Positions 26,199 through 35,453 are shown, counted from the first letter of the stretch. The stretch: 64,000 nt of DNA from Guyparkeria halophila (GCF_034479635.1 NZ_CP140153.1:503501-567500), one strand, 5' to 3'. Notes: a model not told the origin generated them from the letters alone. Made by a program: numbers and translations.

Positions 26199-27083
26199 TC
26201 AGAGTGGGCCGCCCAGGTAGGCGCTCATGATCGGCTCGCCGAGATACAGGGCTATCAGCCCGGCGATGGCCAGATAGGGGCCGAAGGGGATGGGAATGCG
26301 CCGGTCGTGGCGCAGCAACAGGATCATGGCGATGCCGATCACGCTGCCGGCCAGAGCTGATAGCAGGATCACCAGCGGCAGCAGTTGCCATCCCAACCAG
26401 GCACCCAGCGCGGCCAGCAGCTTGAAATCGCCGAAGCCCATGCCTTCCTTGCCGGTGAGCAGCCGGAACAGCCAGTACACCGACCACAGGGCGAGGTAGC
26501 CGAACACGGCGCCCAGCACCGCCTCGTCGAGCGAGAGGTGATAGGCCGGCAGCAAGATCGGCAGCAGCAGGCCCAGCCATAGCAGTGGCAGGGTGAACAC
26601 GTCGGGCAGCAGCTGGGTCTTGAGGTCGATGATTGAGGCGGCCAGCAGGGCCCAGCTGAACAGGAAAACCGCCAGTGCCAGCGCGGTCGGGCCGAATTGC
26701 CAGGCGGCCAGGCCGATCAGCGCGGCACTCGCGAGTTCTACCAGCGGGTACTGCCAGGAGATGGCCCGGCCGCAGTTGGCGCAGCGACCGCGCAGCCACA
26801 GCCAGCTGAGCACCGGGATGTTCTGCCAGGCACGGATCGGGGTGCCGCAGGAGGGGCATCGCGAGCGGGGGTGGACCAGGTTGAAGGGCGCGTCGTCCGC
26901 CGCGGCGGGGGTCTCATCATCGGCCAGCAGGGCGCGGCATTCGCGCCGCCACTCGCGCTCCATCATCACCGGTAAGCGGTTGATCACCACGTTGAGAAAA
27001 CTGCCCACCAGCAGGCCGAACAACGTGGCGACGCCGATCCAGAGGGCCGGGTATTGCTGGAAGATCGCTTGCAGTTCGGACAT
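26199..27083 (-). CDS. pilD: Prepilin peptidase / N-methyltransferase
   Basis: A 294-residue membrane protein that cleaves and N-methylates type IV prepilins. Two CxxC pairs (CPSCGTPI and CANCGRAI) form the cytoplasmic zinc site; the two catalytic aspartates are in DLKTQLLPD and GFGDFKLLA. About eight membrane segments are visible. It sits between pilC and coaE. Confidence 0.95.
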   Translation of the reverse strand: MSELQAIFQQYPALWIGVATLFGLLVGSFLNVVINRLPVMMEREWRRECRALLADDETPAAADDAPFNLVHPRSRCPSCGTPIRAWQNIPVLSWLWLRGRCANCGRAISWQYPLVELASAALIGLAAWQFGPTALALAVFLFSWALLAASIIDLKTQLLPDVFTLPLLWLGLLLPILLPAYHLSLDEAVLGAVFGYLALWSVYWLFRLLTGKEGMGFGDFKLLAALGAWLGWQLLPLVILLSALAGSVIGIAMILLLRHDRRIPIPFGPYLAIAGLIALYLGEPIMSAYLGGPL

Positions 27084-27105
27084 GTTTCAAGTGCCTGACA
27101 TGGAA

Positions 27106-27127
27106 ACGGCCCGGTGAGGCGGGCCGT
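27106..27127 (-). terminator. Weak hairpin between pilC and pilD
   Basis: Eight-base stem ACGGCCCG / CGGGCCGT with a six-base loop, in the 71-base gap between pilC and pilD. The following TTTCC is a poor tail, so it may attenuate rather than stop transcription. Confidence 0.35.
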
Positions 27128-27154
27128 AAGGGAATCGAGCCGGCGGCGTGGGGA

Positions 27155-28387
27155 TCAGACCACGGCGCCCAGCTTGAAGATCGGCAGGTACATGGCGATG
27201 ACCAGGCCGCCGACGACGATGCCGAGGAATGCCATGATCATCGGCTCGAGCAGGCTCGACATCGCATCCACCATGTTGTCGACCTCTTCCTCGTACATGT
27301 CGGCCACCTTGGCCAGCATGTTGTCGAGCGCGCCGGTCTCCTCGCCGATGGCGACCATCTGGATGACCATCACCGGGAAGAGGTTGGATTGCTGCATGCC
27401 GATGCGCAGTGGCGAGCCGGCGGAGACCAGGTCACGCATGCTCATCACCGCGTCGCGGAACACGGCGTTGCCGGTCGCCCCGGCGGTGGGCGGCAGGGCC
27501 TCGACCAGCGGCACGCCGGCGGAGAACATGGTCGACAGGGTGCGGGCGAAACGCGCGATCGCGGACTTTTCCATCAGCGGGCCGAAGATCGGCAGCTTGA
27601 GGATCATCCGGTCCAGGAAATGGTTGAAGCGATCCGAGCGGCGCTTGACGAAGACGAACAGAAAGATCACCGCGGCGATACCGCCGAAGATCCAGTACCA
27701 GTATTCCCGGAACAGGTCGGACAGGCCGATGACAAACTGGGTAAAGGCGGGCAGGTCGGCGCCGAAGCCCTGGAACAGCGATTCGAATTGCGGGATGACG
27801 AAGATCAGCAGGATCGCGGTGACGATGAAGGCGACCACGAGTACCGCCGTCGGGTAGAACAGCGCCTTCTTGATCTTGCCCTTGAGGCTTTCGGTCTTTT
27901 CCTTGTAGGTCGCGATGCGATCAAGCACCACTTCCAGCGCACCGGATTGCTCGCCGGCGCGCACCAGGTTGACGAACAGCTCGTCGAAGTACTTGCGGTG
28001 CCGATCGAGGGCGTCGGCGAGGTTGGTGCCACTCTCGACGTCGTTCTTCACGTCGTTGATGAGGTCCTTCATCGTCTTCTTTTCGGCGCTCTGGGCAATG
28101 ATGTCCAGGGCCTGCACGATCGGCAGGCCGGCGGTCATCATGGTCGCCAGCTGTCGGGCGAAGGTGGCAATGTCGCGCGGCTGGACCGGCTTGGAGTTGG
28201 AGAACAGCGGCTTGGCCTTGCGCTTGACCCGGATCAGGGTCATGCCCAGCCGGCGGATCTCGGCGCGCACGGCGGTGTCGTTGAACGCCGCCATCTCGCC
28301 CTTGATCACCCGGCCTTCCTTGGTGCGCGCCTCGTAGCTGAAGACGGGTTTTTCGGTGGTTTTGTTCTTGCGTGCCGCAATGGCCAT
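27155..28387 (-). CDS. pilC: Type IV pilus inner membrane platform protein
   Basis: A 410-residue PilC/GspF protein with two tandem T2SF domains (about 75-195 and 275-400) and the hydrophobic anchors of the family (VLVVAFIVTAILLIFVIPQFESL; AFLGIVVGGLVIAMYLPIF). ARQLATMMTAGLPIVQALDII and the second-repeat ARTLSTMFSAGVPLVEAL are the paired repeat signatures. It lies between pilB and pilD in the standard order. Confidence 0.96.
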   Translation of the reverse strand: MAIAARKNKTTEKPVFSYEARTKEGRVIKGEMAAFNDTAVRAEIRRLGMTLIRVKRKAKPLFSNSKPVQPRDIATFARQLATMMTAGLPIVQALDIIAQSAEKKTMKDLINDVKNDVESGTNLADALDRHRKYFDELFVNLVRAGEQSGALEVVLDRIATYKEKTESLKGKIKKALFYPTAVLVVAFIVTAILLIFVIPQFESLFQGFGADLPAFTQFVIGLSDLFREYWYWIFGGIAAVIFLFVFVKRRSDRFNHFLDRMILKLPIFGPLMEKSAIARFARTLSTMFSAGVPLVEALPPTAGATGNAVFRDAVMSMRDLVSAGSPLRIGMQQSNLFPVMVIQMVAIGEETGALDNMLAKVADMYEEEVDNMVDAMSSLLEPMIMAFLGIVVGGLVIAMYLPIFKLGAVV

Positions 28388-28415
28388 CTTGTCTCTCCCT
28401 TGAGCCCGGCCGGGT

Positions 28416-30113
28416 TCAGTCCTTGGTGACGCGGTTGATTTCCTCGAGGCTGGTCACGCCGGCGAGGACCTTCTTCAGGCCCGAGCGCCGCAGGTCGGGA
28501 ATCCCCTCCTTGTGCGCCTGGTCGGCAATGTCGATCGCGTTGCCGCCTTCCATGATGATCCGTCCCATTGCCTCGGAGACCGCCATGACCTGATAGATGC
28601 CGACCCGGCCCTTGTAGCCGTTGGTGCACTGGTCACAGCCGACGGCCTTGAAGATCTTGGGCGACCCGGCCAGGTCCTCGTCGGTGAACCCCTCGCGGCG
28701 GAGTTCCTCGTCGGGGATGCTCTCCTTGGTGCGGCAATTATTGCACAGGCGCCGCGCCAGTCGCTGGGCGATGATCAGGCTGACCGACGAGGCGATGTTG
28801 TAGGCCGGCACGCCCATGTTGACCATCCGCGTGAGCGTCTGCGGCGCATCGTTGGTGTGCAGGGTCGAGAGCACCAGGTGGCCGGTCTGGGAAGCCTTGA
28901 TCGCGATCTCGGCCGTTTCCAGGTCGCGGATCTCGCCCACCATGATCACGTCGGGATCCTGACGCAGGAACGCGCGCAGGGCGTTGGCGAAGGTCAGTCC
29001 CACCTTGGGGTTGACGTTGACCTGGTTGATGCCCGGCACCACGATTTCCGCCGGATCCTCGGCGGTCGAGATGTTGCGGTCGCCGGTGTTGAGGATGTTC
29101 AGGCCGGTATACAGCGAGACCGTCTTGCCCGAGCCGGTGGGGCCGGTGACCAGGATCATGCCGTAGGGCTTGTCGAGCGCGTCCATGTAGAGCGCTTTCT
29201 GCTCGGGCTCGTAACCGAGCTGGTCGATCCCCAGCTGGGCGCTGGTCGGGTCGAGGATACGCAGCACCACCTTTTCGCCGAACAGGGTGGGGCAGGTATT
29301 GACCCGGAAGTCGATCGAACGGCTCTTGGACAGCTTGAGCTTGATGCGCCCGTCCTGCGGTACGCGTCGCTCGGAAATGTCCATCCGGCTCATCACCTTG
29401 ACCCGCGCGATGATGCGATCGGAGAGGTTGGCCGGCGGCTTGGCGCTCTCGGTGAGCATGCCGTCGATGCGAAAGCGCACCCGGAACTGCTTTTCGTAGG
29501 GCTCGATGTGGATGTCGGAGGCCCCCTTGCGGATGGCGTCGGTCAGGAGCTTGGTGACGAACTTGACCACCACGTCGTCCTGAATCGAGGCATCCTCGAC
29601 GTCGTGGGCCTCCTCGTCCTCGCGCTCGAACTCGACGTTCGACAGATCGTCGTCGAGCTCGTCGCCCAGGGCATCCATGCTGTCGCTGAGCGCTTCCTCG
29701 AGCACGCGGGCGATCTTGGGCGCCTCGGCGACCACCGCTTCGATCGCCATGTTGGTCGAGAAGCGAAAGCCGTCGATGGCGCCGGTGTCGGACGGATCGG
29801 CCACGGCCACCGTCAGGCGACGGCCGCGCTTGAACAGCGGCAGCGCCATGTTGGCCTGCAGGACCTTTTCGGGGACCAGCTTTAACGGCAGGTCGCTGGT
29901 GTCGATGGCATCGAGATCCACCAGCGGCAGGCCGAAGCGCTTGGAGGCGACCGCGGCGATGGTCGCCGCCGACACGCCCTCGGCGATTACGGTATTGAGC
30001 AGCGAGTCCTCGCTGCTGTCAGCCTTGGTTTGAAGGGCCTTCGCCTGGTCGGAGGACAGGGCGTCCTCCCTGACCAGGGCGCTGAGCAGTCCATTGACGG
30101 GGGGTGCGCTCAT
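28416..30113 (-). CDS. pilB: Type IV pilus extension ATPase
   Basis: A 565-residue hexameric ATPase that drives pilus assembly. It has the N-terminal MshEN-like domain (about 60-150), Walker A GPTGSGKT, Asp box, Walker B and His box in DVIMVGEIRDLETAEIAI and STLHTN, and the tetracysteine zinc site (CNNC and CDQC). The start at 30113 is chosen because the upstream extension is low-complexity and unrelated to the family. No pilA lies in the window; the gene upstream is the LOV protein. Confidence 0.95.
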   Translation of the reverse strand: MSAPPVNGLLSALVREDALSSDQAKALQTKADSSEDSLLNTVIAEGVSAATIAAVASKRFGLPLVDLDAIDTSDLPLKLVPEKVLQANMALPLFKRGRRLTVAVADPSDTGAIDGFRFSTNMAIEAVVAEAPKIARVLEEALSDSMDALGDELDDDLSNVEFEREDEEAHDVEDASIQDDVVVKFVTKLLTDAIRKGASDIHIEPYEKQFRVRFRIDGMLTESAKPPANLSDRIIARVKVMSRMDISERRVPQDGRIKLKLSKSRSIDFRVNTCPTLFGEKVVLRILDPTSAQLGIDQLGYEPEQKALYMDALDKPYGMILVTGPTGSGKTVSLYTGLNILNTGDRNISTAEDPAEIVVPGINQVNVNPKVGLTFANALRAFLRQDPDVIMVGEIRDLETAEIAIKASQTGHLVLSTLHTNDAPQTLTRMVNMGVPAYNIASSVSLIIAQRLARRLCNNCRTKESIPDEELRREGFTDEDLAGSPKIFKAVGCDQCTNGYKGRVGIYQVMAVSEAMGRIIMEGGNAIDIADQAHKEGIPDLRRSGLKKVLAGVTSLEEINRVTKD

Positions 30114-30219
30114 CGATCCGCCTATGCGTTGTCGCGTCCGTGTTCTCTGCCCCGGGAGCGGGGCGGCATGCGCAAAGCATGCCCGCTTGGCCGGTTTCTG
30201 ACAAGGTTCCTCAGCCGGT

Positions 30220-30669
30220 TCAGTCGGCTGCGCCCGACTCCTGATGGGATTCGAGCTCGGCGATCCGGGCACGCAGGCGCTCGTTCTCCTCGCGCATTTG
30301 GACCAGTTCGGTCACGTCGCGCTGGATGCCGATGAAGTAGGTCAGGTGATCGTCGTCGTTGAATACCGGGGTAATCGACAGCTCGTTCCAGAACAGGCTG
30401 CCATCCTTACGGTAATTGCGCAGCACCACGCGGGTCGCCTCGCCGCGGCGAATGGCCTCACGGATTTCCGCCAGTGGGCTCTGGTCTCGATCTCCGGCCT
30501 GTAGGAAGCGGCAGTCCTGGTAGAGGATTTCTTCCTCGGAGTAGCCGGTCAGTTCCTCGAAGGCCTGATTCGCATAGATCAGGATGTTGTCCGAGCCTTC
30601 CTGCTCGGCAATCACGATCCCGTCCGTGGAGGCGTTGACCGCCTTCTTCAGCAGATTCGCATCCAGCAT
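30220..30669 (-). CDS. Short LOV blue-light photoreceptor
   Basis: A 149-residue single-domain LOV protein. The photoactive cysteine is residue 53 in QDCRFLQ, followed by FMN-contact motifs VLRNYRKDGSLFWNELSITPV and YFIGIQRDVTE; a short coiled-coil tail (REENERLRARIAELE) follows. The QDCRFLQ variant, length and tail closely resemble Pseudomonas putida PpSB1-LOV (the PplR1 type), which sits beside a LitR regulator. ATG 30669 has AGGA at good distance. It is 87 bases downstream of litR in the same direction and probably co-transcribed. It is expected to form a cysteine-FMN adduct under blue light and to act on LitR. Confidence 0.92.
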   Translation of the reverse strand: MLDANLLKKAVNASTDGIVIAEQEGSDNILIYANQAFEELTGYSEEEILYQDCRFLQAGDRDQSPLAEIREAIRRGEATRVVLRNYRKDGSLFWNELSITPVFNDDDHLTYFIGIQRDVTELVQMREENERLRARIAELESHQESGAAD

Positions 30670-30756
30670 CAAGGTCCTGGATCTCCTGTTGCGCGTTGGA
30701 CAACGCATTGTGACACAGACGAAACGATGTCCACAGGGAGGGGCGATCGGGGAGGG

Positions 30757-31774
30757 TCAGTGCCGGGTCAGGCGGGCCGGGGCCGGTTCGGGGCGTCCGA
30801 GTGCCTGAGCCACTTGTTCGCGACAATGCTGGATGTCCTTTTCCACCAGATCGCGCCAGCGCTGCATGAAGTCGACCGCCTGGTCGCCGTTCTCGGGTTC
30901 GAGCAGGGGCAGCTCGCACCAGAAGACCCGCGCCCCGGCGGCGCTGCCGACCGGATGCTCGGGTGGTGTCGTGTCGAGGCGAATCCAGGCGCGTGCCCCC
31001 CCAGCGGCGCGCCATCTGCTCGCGCTGAGTCTCGTTGAGGCCGGTTGGCAGCAGCCGGACATGGAACTGATCGTCGTGCAGGGCGGTGAACAGTCGCAGG
31101 CCGCCGGCGGAGAACGGCCGGCCCGGGACCAGGTTGTCGATCACGATCACCGGGGCGGCGGGCCGCCCCGGTGCTTCGGCAACCCATTCCGCCCGCCCCT
31201 TGATGTACTCGGCCAGCCACACCAGCCCCAGGTCCCGGTCTGGCCAGGCGGTGCGCGCCTCGAGTTGGGCGAGTGCCTCGATCAGCACCTCGCGCAGATA
31301 GTCCTCGGGGGTGAGCCACATCAGGGCGGTAGCCTCGGCCGTGCGCAATTCGGATGGATCGAGGTCAATCGCCGCGCGCATCACCCGGTCGAGCAGCGAG
31401 CGTGGTGGCGAGATGGGAGATGGCGTCGCTGTCGGCGGGGCGGGTTCGCGCGTCTCCCTGCCGGTGTCGGCCCCTTCCTGTTCGAGCAACGAGGCGATCT
31501 GGGCGAAGCCCATGCCGCTCTCGGCCAGCTCCTGGATGCGCTGGATGGTGCGGATGTCCGCCTGGCTGTAGAGCCGGTGTCCGGCCGGGGTGCGCGTGGG
31601 GCGGATCAGGTCGTAGCGACGCTCCCAGGCGCGCAGGGTGATCGGGTTGACCCCGGTGATCTGCGATACCGATCGGATGGGCAGCAAGGCCTGGCTTTCG
31701 GTTTCGGCTGGGCTGGATTCGGTCGTGGACAAGGCGCCACCTGCGACGTATCGAGTGATGTATAACTTCTGCAT
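30757..31774 (-). pseudogene. litR: LitR-type MerR light-response regulator, frameshifted
   Basis: The N-terminal MerR helix-turn-helix (IRSVSQITGVNPITLRAWERR, split here as IRSVSQITG and NPITLRAWERRYD; then GHRLYSQADI) and a middle domain read in one frame to RRWGG. At a run of seven G (30996-31002 on the opposite strand) the frame is lost; one G fewer joins it to a coding-like tail (ARAWIRLDTTPPEHP ... RPEPAPARLTRH) ending at 30757, giving about 338 residues. No cobalamin-binding histidine motif is seen, as in the class of LitR that works with a LOV protein. The span runs from ATG 31774; a TTG at 31732 with AGGTGG five bases ahead is more likely because the operator covers 31747-31787. Confidence 0.8.
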
Positions 31775-31787
31775 CGATATTGTAGCA
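31747..31787 (-). promoter_or_regulatory. Predicted LitR/CarH-type operator at litR
   Basis: Read leftward, four boxes at exact 11-base steps: TGCTACAA, CGATGCAG, TTATACAT and TCGATACG. The third is a perfect nTnTACAn, and the others are weaker. The array has the same orientation and the same strongest third box as the one at 16771-16811. It lies between litR and the divergent SDR gene, so autoregulation and control of the SDR/NTF2 pair are predicted. Confidence 0.55.
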
Positions 31788-31885
31788 GCCCTCGGCTACG
31801 CTCGTGTCGTGATTTCCGACAAGATCTCCGCGGGGGCGCCGGCTGCTGTCCGGCCCTCGAACGGGGCAATGCGAGGCCCAAGTTA

Positions 31886-32674
31886 ATGACCGACTCAAAA
31901 GCGAATTCGAATGCCCGTACCGAACGGATCTACTGGCTGGTGGGCGCGAGCAGCGGCATCGGCGCGGCCCTGACCGATCGCCTCGTGGCGCGGGGGTATC
32001 GGGTCGCGATCTCGGCACGTCACCAGGAGCGCCTGGATGAGCGTGCCGCGCGCGATCCGGATCGCGTCCTGCCGCTGGTCGCCGACGTGACCGATCCGCA
32101 ATCGATGGCGACCGCCTACCGGGCGTTGGTCGCGGAATGGGGGATGCCGGACTCGGTGATCCTCAATGCCGGCGACTACGAGCCGATGGGGCTGGCGGAC
32201 TTCGATCCGGCGTTGTTCGAGCGGCTGATCCGGGTCAATTTCCTCGGGGCGGTCAACGGCATCGAGACCGTGCGCGAGGACTTCATCGCGAGGGGTGCGG
32301 GCGAGATCGTGCTCACCGCGAGCGTCGCCGGGTATCGGGGCTTGCCCTACGCCGCCCCCTACGGTGCGAGCAAGGCGGCGATGATCAACCTCGCCGAGTC
32401 GCTGCACCCCGAATTCGAGCGGGCGGGGGTGGCGATCCGGGTAATCAATCCCGGCTTCGTGCGCACGCGTCTGACCGACAAGAACGACTTTGCCATGCCG
32501 GGTCGCATCGAGCCGGACAAGGCCGCCGACCTGATCGCCCGTGGCCTGGAGGGGCGTGGCTTCGAGATACTCGCGCCGCGCGGATTCGGTTGGGTGATGA
32601 AGGGGCTGAGACTGCTGCCCTACGCGCTGTATTTCCGGCTGACCCGCCGGATGCTCAAGGAGCCCGGGCAATGA
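31886..32674 (+). CDS. Short-chain dehydrogenase/reductase
   Basis: A 262-residue SDR with cofactor motif LVGASSGIGAAL, ILNAG, catalytic Ser in TASVAGYRG and Tyr/Lys in YGASK. The tail WVMKGLRLLPYALYFRLTRRML is typical of SDRs linked to cfa and DUF1365 clusters, where they are thought to act on lipids. It is divergent from litR across the predicted operator, and its stop overlaps the next gene (ATGA). The substrate is unknown. Confidence 0.88.
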   Translation: MTDSKANSNARTERIYWLVGASSGIGAALTDRLVARGYRVAISARHQERLDERAARDPDRVLPLVADVTDPQSMATAYRALVAEWGMPDSVILNAGDYEPMGLADFDPALFERLIRVNFLGAVNGIETVREDFIARGAGEIVLTASVAGYRGLPYAAPYGASKAAMINLAESLHPEFERAGVAIRVINPGFVRTRLTDKNDFAMPGRIEPDKAADLIARGLEGRGFEILAPRGFGWVMKGLRLLPYALYFRLTRRMLKEPGQ

Positions 32675-33132
32675 GCGTGCCCGGGCGTGGTCTCAACAAC
32701 GCGGCGGCCCTCGAGCGTTATGTCGGTGTGATGGAGAACCTGCGGGCGGATCATCTCGGGGCACTGGAAACGGTCTATGCCAACGGGGCGCGCTTCGTCG
32801 ACCCGTTCAACGAGGTGCGCGGGATCGAGGCCATCCAGGCGGTGTTCGCCCACGGTTTTGCCCAATGCCCCGGAATGCGGTTTCTGGTGCAGGCCCGGGC
32901 GGTGGATGGCGATTGCGCCTTGCTGCGGTGGCGCATGCAGTGCGACACATCGTCGCCGGGGCTGTCGATCGAGGGCATGTCCGAACTGAAGCTGGGTGGC
33001 GACGGCCGGGTGGTCGAGCATGTCGACTACTGGGACCCGGCCCGCCAGCTCTACGAGCGCGTCCCCGTCCTGGGCTGGCTGATGCGACGTATCAGGGCCC
33101 GCCTGGCCGCCCCGGATTCCCCGAGCCGTTGA
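32671..33132 (+). CDS. NTF2-like (SnoaL-type) protein
   Basis: A 153-residue protein of the nuclear transport factor 2 fold: LERYVGVMENLRADHLGALETVYANGARFVDPF, HGFAQCPGMRF and HVDYWDPARQLYERVPVLGWLMR. Members of this type accompany the SDR in LitR or ChrR-controlled clusters. The fold often forms small ligand-binding pockets or isomerases; the role here is unknown. It overlaps the SDR stop by 4 bases, and its 3' end overlaps the convergent MFS gene by 41 bases. Confidence 0.82.
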   Translation: MSVPGRGLNNAAALERYVGVMENLRADHLGALETVYANGARFVDPFNEVRGIEAIQAVFAHGFAQCPGMRFLVQARAVDGDCALLRWRMQCDTSSPGLSIEGMSELKLGGDGRVVEHVDYWDPARQLYERVPVLGWLMRRIRARLAAPDSPSR

Positions 33133-34477
33133 GGCGGTCGGGCTCGTCGATAGCCCCCGGTGGCCCCTCATAGTCCTCCCAGGCCGGGTCGGTCTCGTAG
33201 ATGGGCGGGGCCGCGTCGTTGACGTGTTCGCTCGCCGGCGGGGTTTCGGTCTCCTCCTCGGTCGCGCGTGGGTCGAGTTCCAGACCGGCCGCCGAGGTGC
33301 GGTGGGTGAAGACGTAATCGCCGCGTTCGTCGTCCGGCACCGGCGCGTCGATCAGGATGCGCCAGAAGATCAGCAGGATCATGGTGCCGAGCGCGGCCAG
33401 CACGAACAGTGGAAAGCCGGCTGCCCCGAACCAGCCCATGGCCAGGCCGCTGACCATCGGTCCCACGGCCGAGCCCGCGCCGTTGACCATCAACAGGCCG
33501 CGCGTGCCTTCCAGTACCTGGTCGCTCGACAGGCGGTCGTTGGTCTGCGCGACACTGATAGCGTAGAGCGAGAAGGAAAAACCGCCGAAGACCAGCGCCA
33601 GGGCGAACAGGCTCCAGCCCGGGAACCACTCCTGCAACGCCAGCAGTACCGAGAAGGCCGCGCCGATCGTCGAGATCACGATCAGCACGTAGCGGCGGTC
33701 ACGGCCGTCGGAGAGTCGCCCGATCGGCCACTGCAGCAGGCCGCCGCCGACGATGATCGCGGCGACGAAGGTGGCCACCTGGGTGTCGGGCAGACCGACT
33801 CGGTTGGCGTAGACCGCGGCCATGCCGTAGATGGTGCCGGTGATCGTGCCGGACATCGCCGCGCCGATCACGCCGGTGGGTGCCAGGCGGAACAGCTCGA
33901 GGAGCGGCAGGCGGGTGGTCTCCATCGGTGGCGGTTGGCTCACCCGGGTCAGGGCGATCGGCACCAATCCGAGCGAGAACAGCAGGCCGACGATGGCGAA
34001 GGTGGACACCTCCATCGGCCCGTAGATGCCGATCAGGAACTGGCCGGCGCCGTAGGCGAACAGGCTGACCATCATGTAGATGCCGAACACCTGGCCGCGG
34101 TGCGTGGTCACTTTCTCGTTGATCCAGCTCTCGATCACCATGTAGAGACCCAGCAGGGTCACGCCATTGATCAGTCGCAACAGCATCCAGAACCAGGGCT
34201 CGACCCACAGGCCGTGCAAGATGGCCGCCGCCGAGGAAATCGCCGCCAGGGCGGCGAAGGTGCGAATGTGGCCCACCCGGCGGATGATGGCCGGGATGGT
34301 GAGCGTGCCCAGCACGTAGCCGATGTAGAAGGCCGACATGACCAGGCCGATGGTGCCGTCGGAAAACCCCTCCTCCGCGGCGCGCAGACCGAGCAGGGTC
34401 GCCAGCAGGCCGGAGCCGGCCAGCAGCACACCCATGCCGGCGAGCAATGACTGCACCGAAAATACCGTGCTAAGCAT
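33092..34477 (-). CDS. MFS transporter (YcaD-like)
   Basis: A 461-residue carrier with 12 hydrophobic segments. SAFYIGYVLGTLTIPAIIRRVGH and VIESWINEKVTTHRGQVFGIYMMVSL are characteristic of the YcaD-type MFS family. The C terminus carries an acidic, proline-rich tail of about 70 residues, longer than usual. The substrate is unknown. It lies 37 bases downstream of apaH but is not part of the conserved operon elsewhere. Confidence 0.82.
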   Translation of the reverse strand: MLSTVFSVQSLLAGMGVLLAGSGLLATLLGLRAAEEGFSDGTIGLVMSAFYIGYVLGTLTIPAIIRRVGHIRTFAALAAISSAAAILHGLWVEPWFWMLLRLINGVTLLGLYMVIESWINEKVTTHRGQVFGIYMMVSLFAYGAGQFLIGIYGPMEVSTFAIVGLLFSLGLVPIALTRVSQPPPMETTRLPLLELFRLAPTGVIGAAMSGTITGTIYGMAAVYANRVGLPDTQVATFVAAIIVGGGLLQWPIGRLSDGRDRRYVLIVISTIGAAFSVLLALQEWFPGWSLFALALVFGGFSFSLYAISVAQTNDRLSSDQVLEGTRGLLMVNGAGSAVGPMVSGLAMGWFGAAGFPLFVLAALGTMILLIFWRILIDAPVPDDERGDYVFTHRTSAAGLELDPRATEEETETPPASEHVNDAAPPIYETDPAWEDYEGPPGAIDEPDRLNGSGNPGRPGGP

Positions 34478-34513
34478 CGTTCGACTCCGCGGCGTGGTGG
34501 GCGACCTGCGGGT

Positions 34514-35350
34514 TCACTTGTCGACCTTGGGCGTCTGGGCGCCTGGGCAGTCAATGGCGAACAGGGCCTCGTCTTCCAGGCGCAGGGCAGTCAGCTGATT
34601 TCCCCACAGGCAGCCCTGGTCGATGCCCCAGGCATTGGCTCGCCCTTTTGCCCGCCCCAGCGTCGACCAGTGGCCGAAGACGATCCGCTGGTCGGCCATG
34701 GCCCGGCCGGGCATGGCGAACCAGGGGGTCAGTGCCGGATCGGCATCGGCCGGGGGGCGCTTTTCCCGGAAATCCAGTCGACCGTCGGCATGGCAGTAGC
34801 GCATGCGGGTGAACACGTTGATCGCGAAGCGTTGCCGGTCGGCCGGGGTGAGGTTGTCGTCCGGGTGGTCGCTCTGGTTGCCGAAGATATCCTCGAAAAA
34901 CGCCAGCGGTTCGTGTGTCTGCATGGCCGTCTCGGTTTCCCGGGCGGCCGCTCGGGCCGCTTCCAGGCCCCAGGCGGGGTGGATGCCGGCGTGTACCAGG
35001 GTCCAGTCGAGGCCGGGGTCGTGATGCAGCAGGGGGCGGTGACGCAGCCAGTCGATCAGCTCGTCGCCGTCCTCGGCGGTCAGGATGGGTTCGAGCGTGT
35101 CGCGACCGCGGGCTACCCGGGTGCCGAAATAACAGCCCAGCAGGTGGATGTCATGGTTGCCCAGGACGGTGACGGCGCGATCCCCCAGGTCACGGACGAA
35201 CCGCAGCGCCTGGAGCGATTGTGGGCCCCGGTTGACCAGATCGCCGACGAACCAGAGTCGGTCGGTTGCCGGGTCGAAGTGGATCTGGTCGAGCAATGCC
35301 TCAAGCGGGTCGAGGCAGCCCTGAAGGTCGCCGATTGCGTAGGTGGCCAT
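34514..35350 (-). CDS. apaH: Diadenosine tetraphosphatase
   Basis: A 278-residue symmetrical Ap4A hydrolase, splitting Ap4A into two ADP. Metallophosphatase motifs are YAIGDLQGCLD, FVGDLVNRGP, VLGNHDIH and the later LVHAGIHPAW and VFGHWSTLG. The position downstream of apaG is the normal gammaproteobacterial order. Confidence 0.95.
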   Translation of the reverse strand: MATYAIGDLQGCLDPLEALLDQIHFDPATDRLWFVGDLVNRGPQSLQALRFVRDLGDRAVTVLGNHDIHLLGCYFGTRVARGRDTLEPILTAEDGDELIDWLRHRPLLHHDPGLDWTLVHAGIHPAWGLEAARAAARETETAMQTHEPLAFFEDIFGNQSDHPDDNLTPADRQRFAINVFTRMRYCHADGRLDFREKRPPADADPALTPWFAMPGRAMADQRIVFGHWSTLGRAKGRANAWGIDQGCLWGNQLTALRLEDEALFAIDCPGAQTPKVDK

Positions 35351-35453
35351 GAGGTGGGCGATTTCCGTCGCGTGATGGTGGACAAAGGGGGCAATGCTAG
35401 CACCCGCGGGCGATCGACGAGCTGGTCGATTTGCCCCTCAGTCGGCGGCGGGA

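Noticed and set aside
28512-29885. Long rightward open frame opposite pilB
   Set aside because: Antisense shadow of a fully motif-supported ATPase gene.
30164-30188. GGCATGC-GCAAA-GCATGCC hairpin between the LOV gene and pilB
   Set aside because: Perfect stem, but no T run on the transcribed strand; not strong enough to call a terminator.
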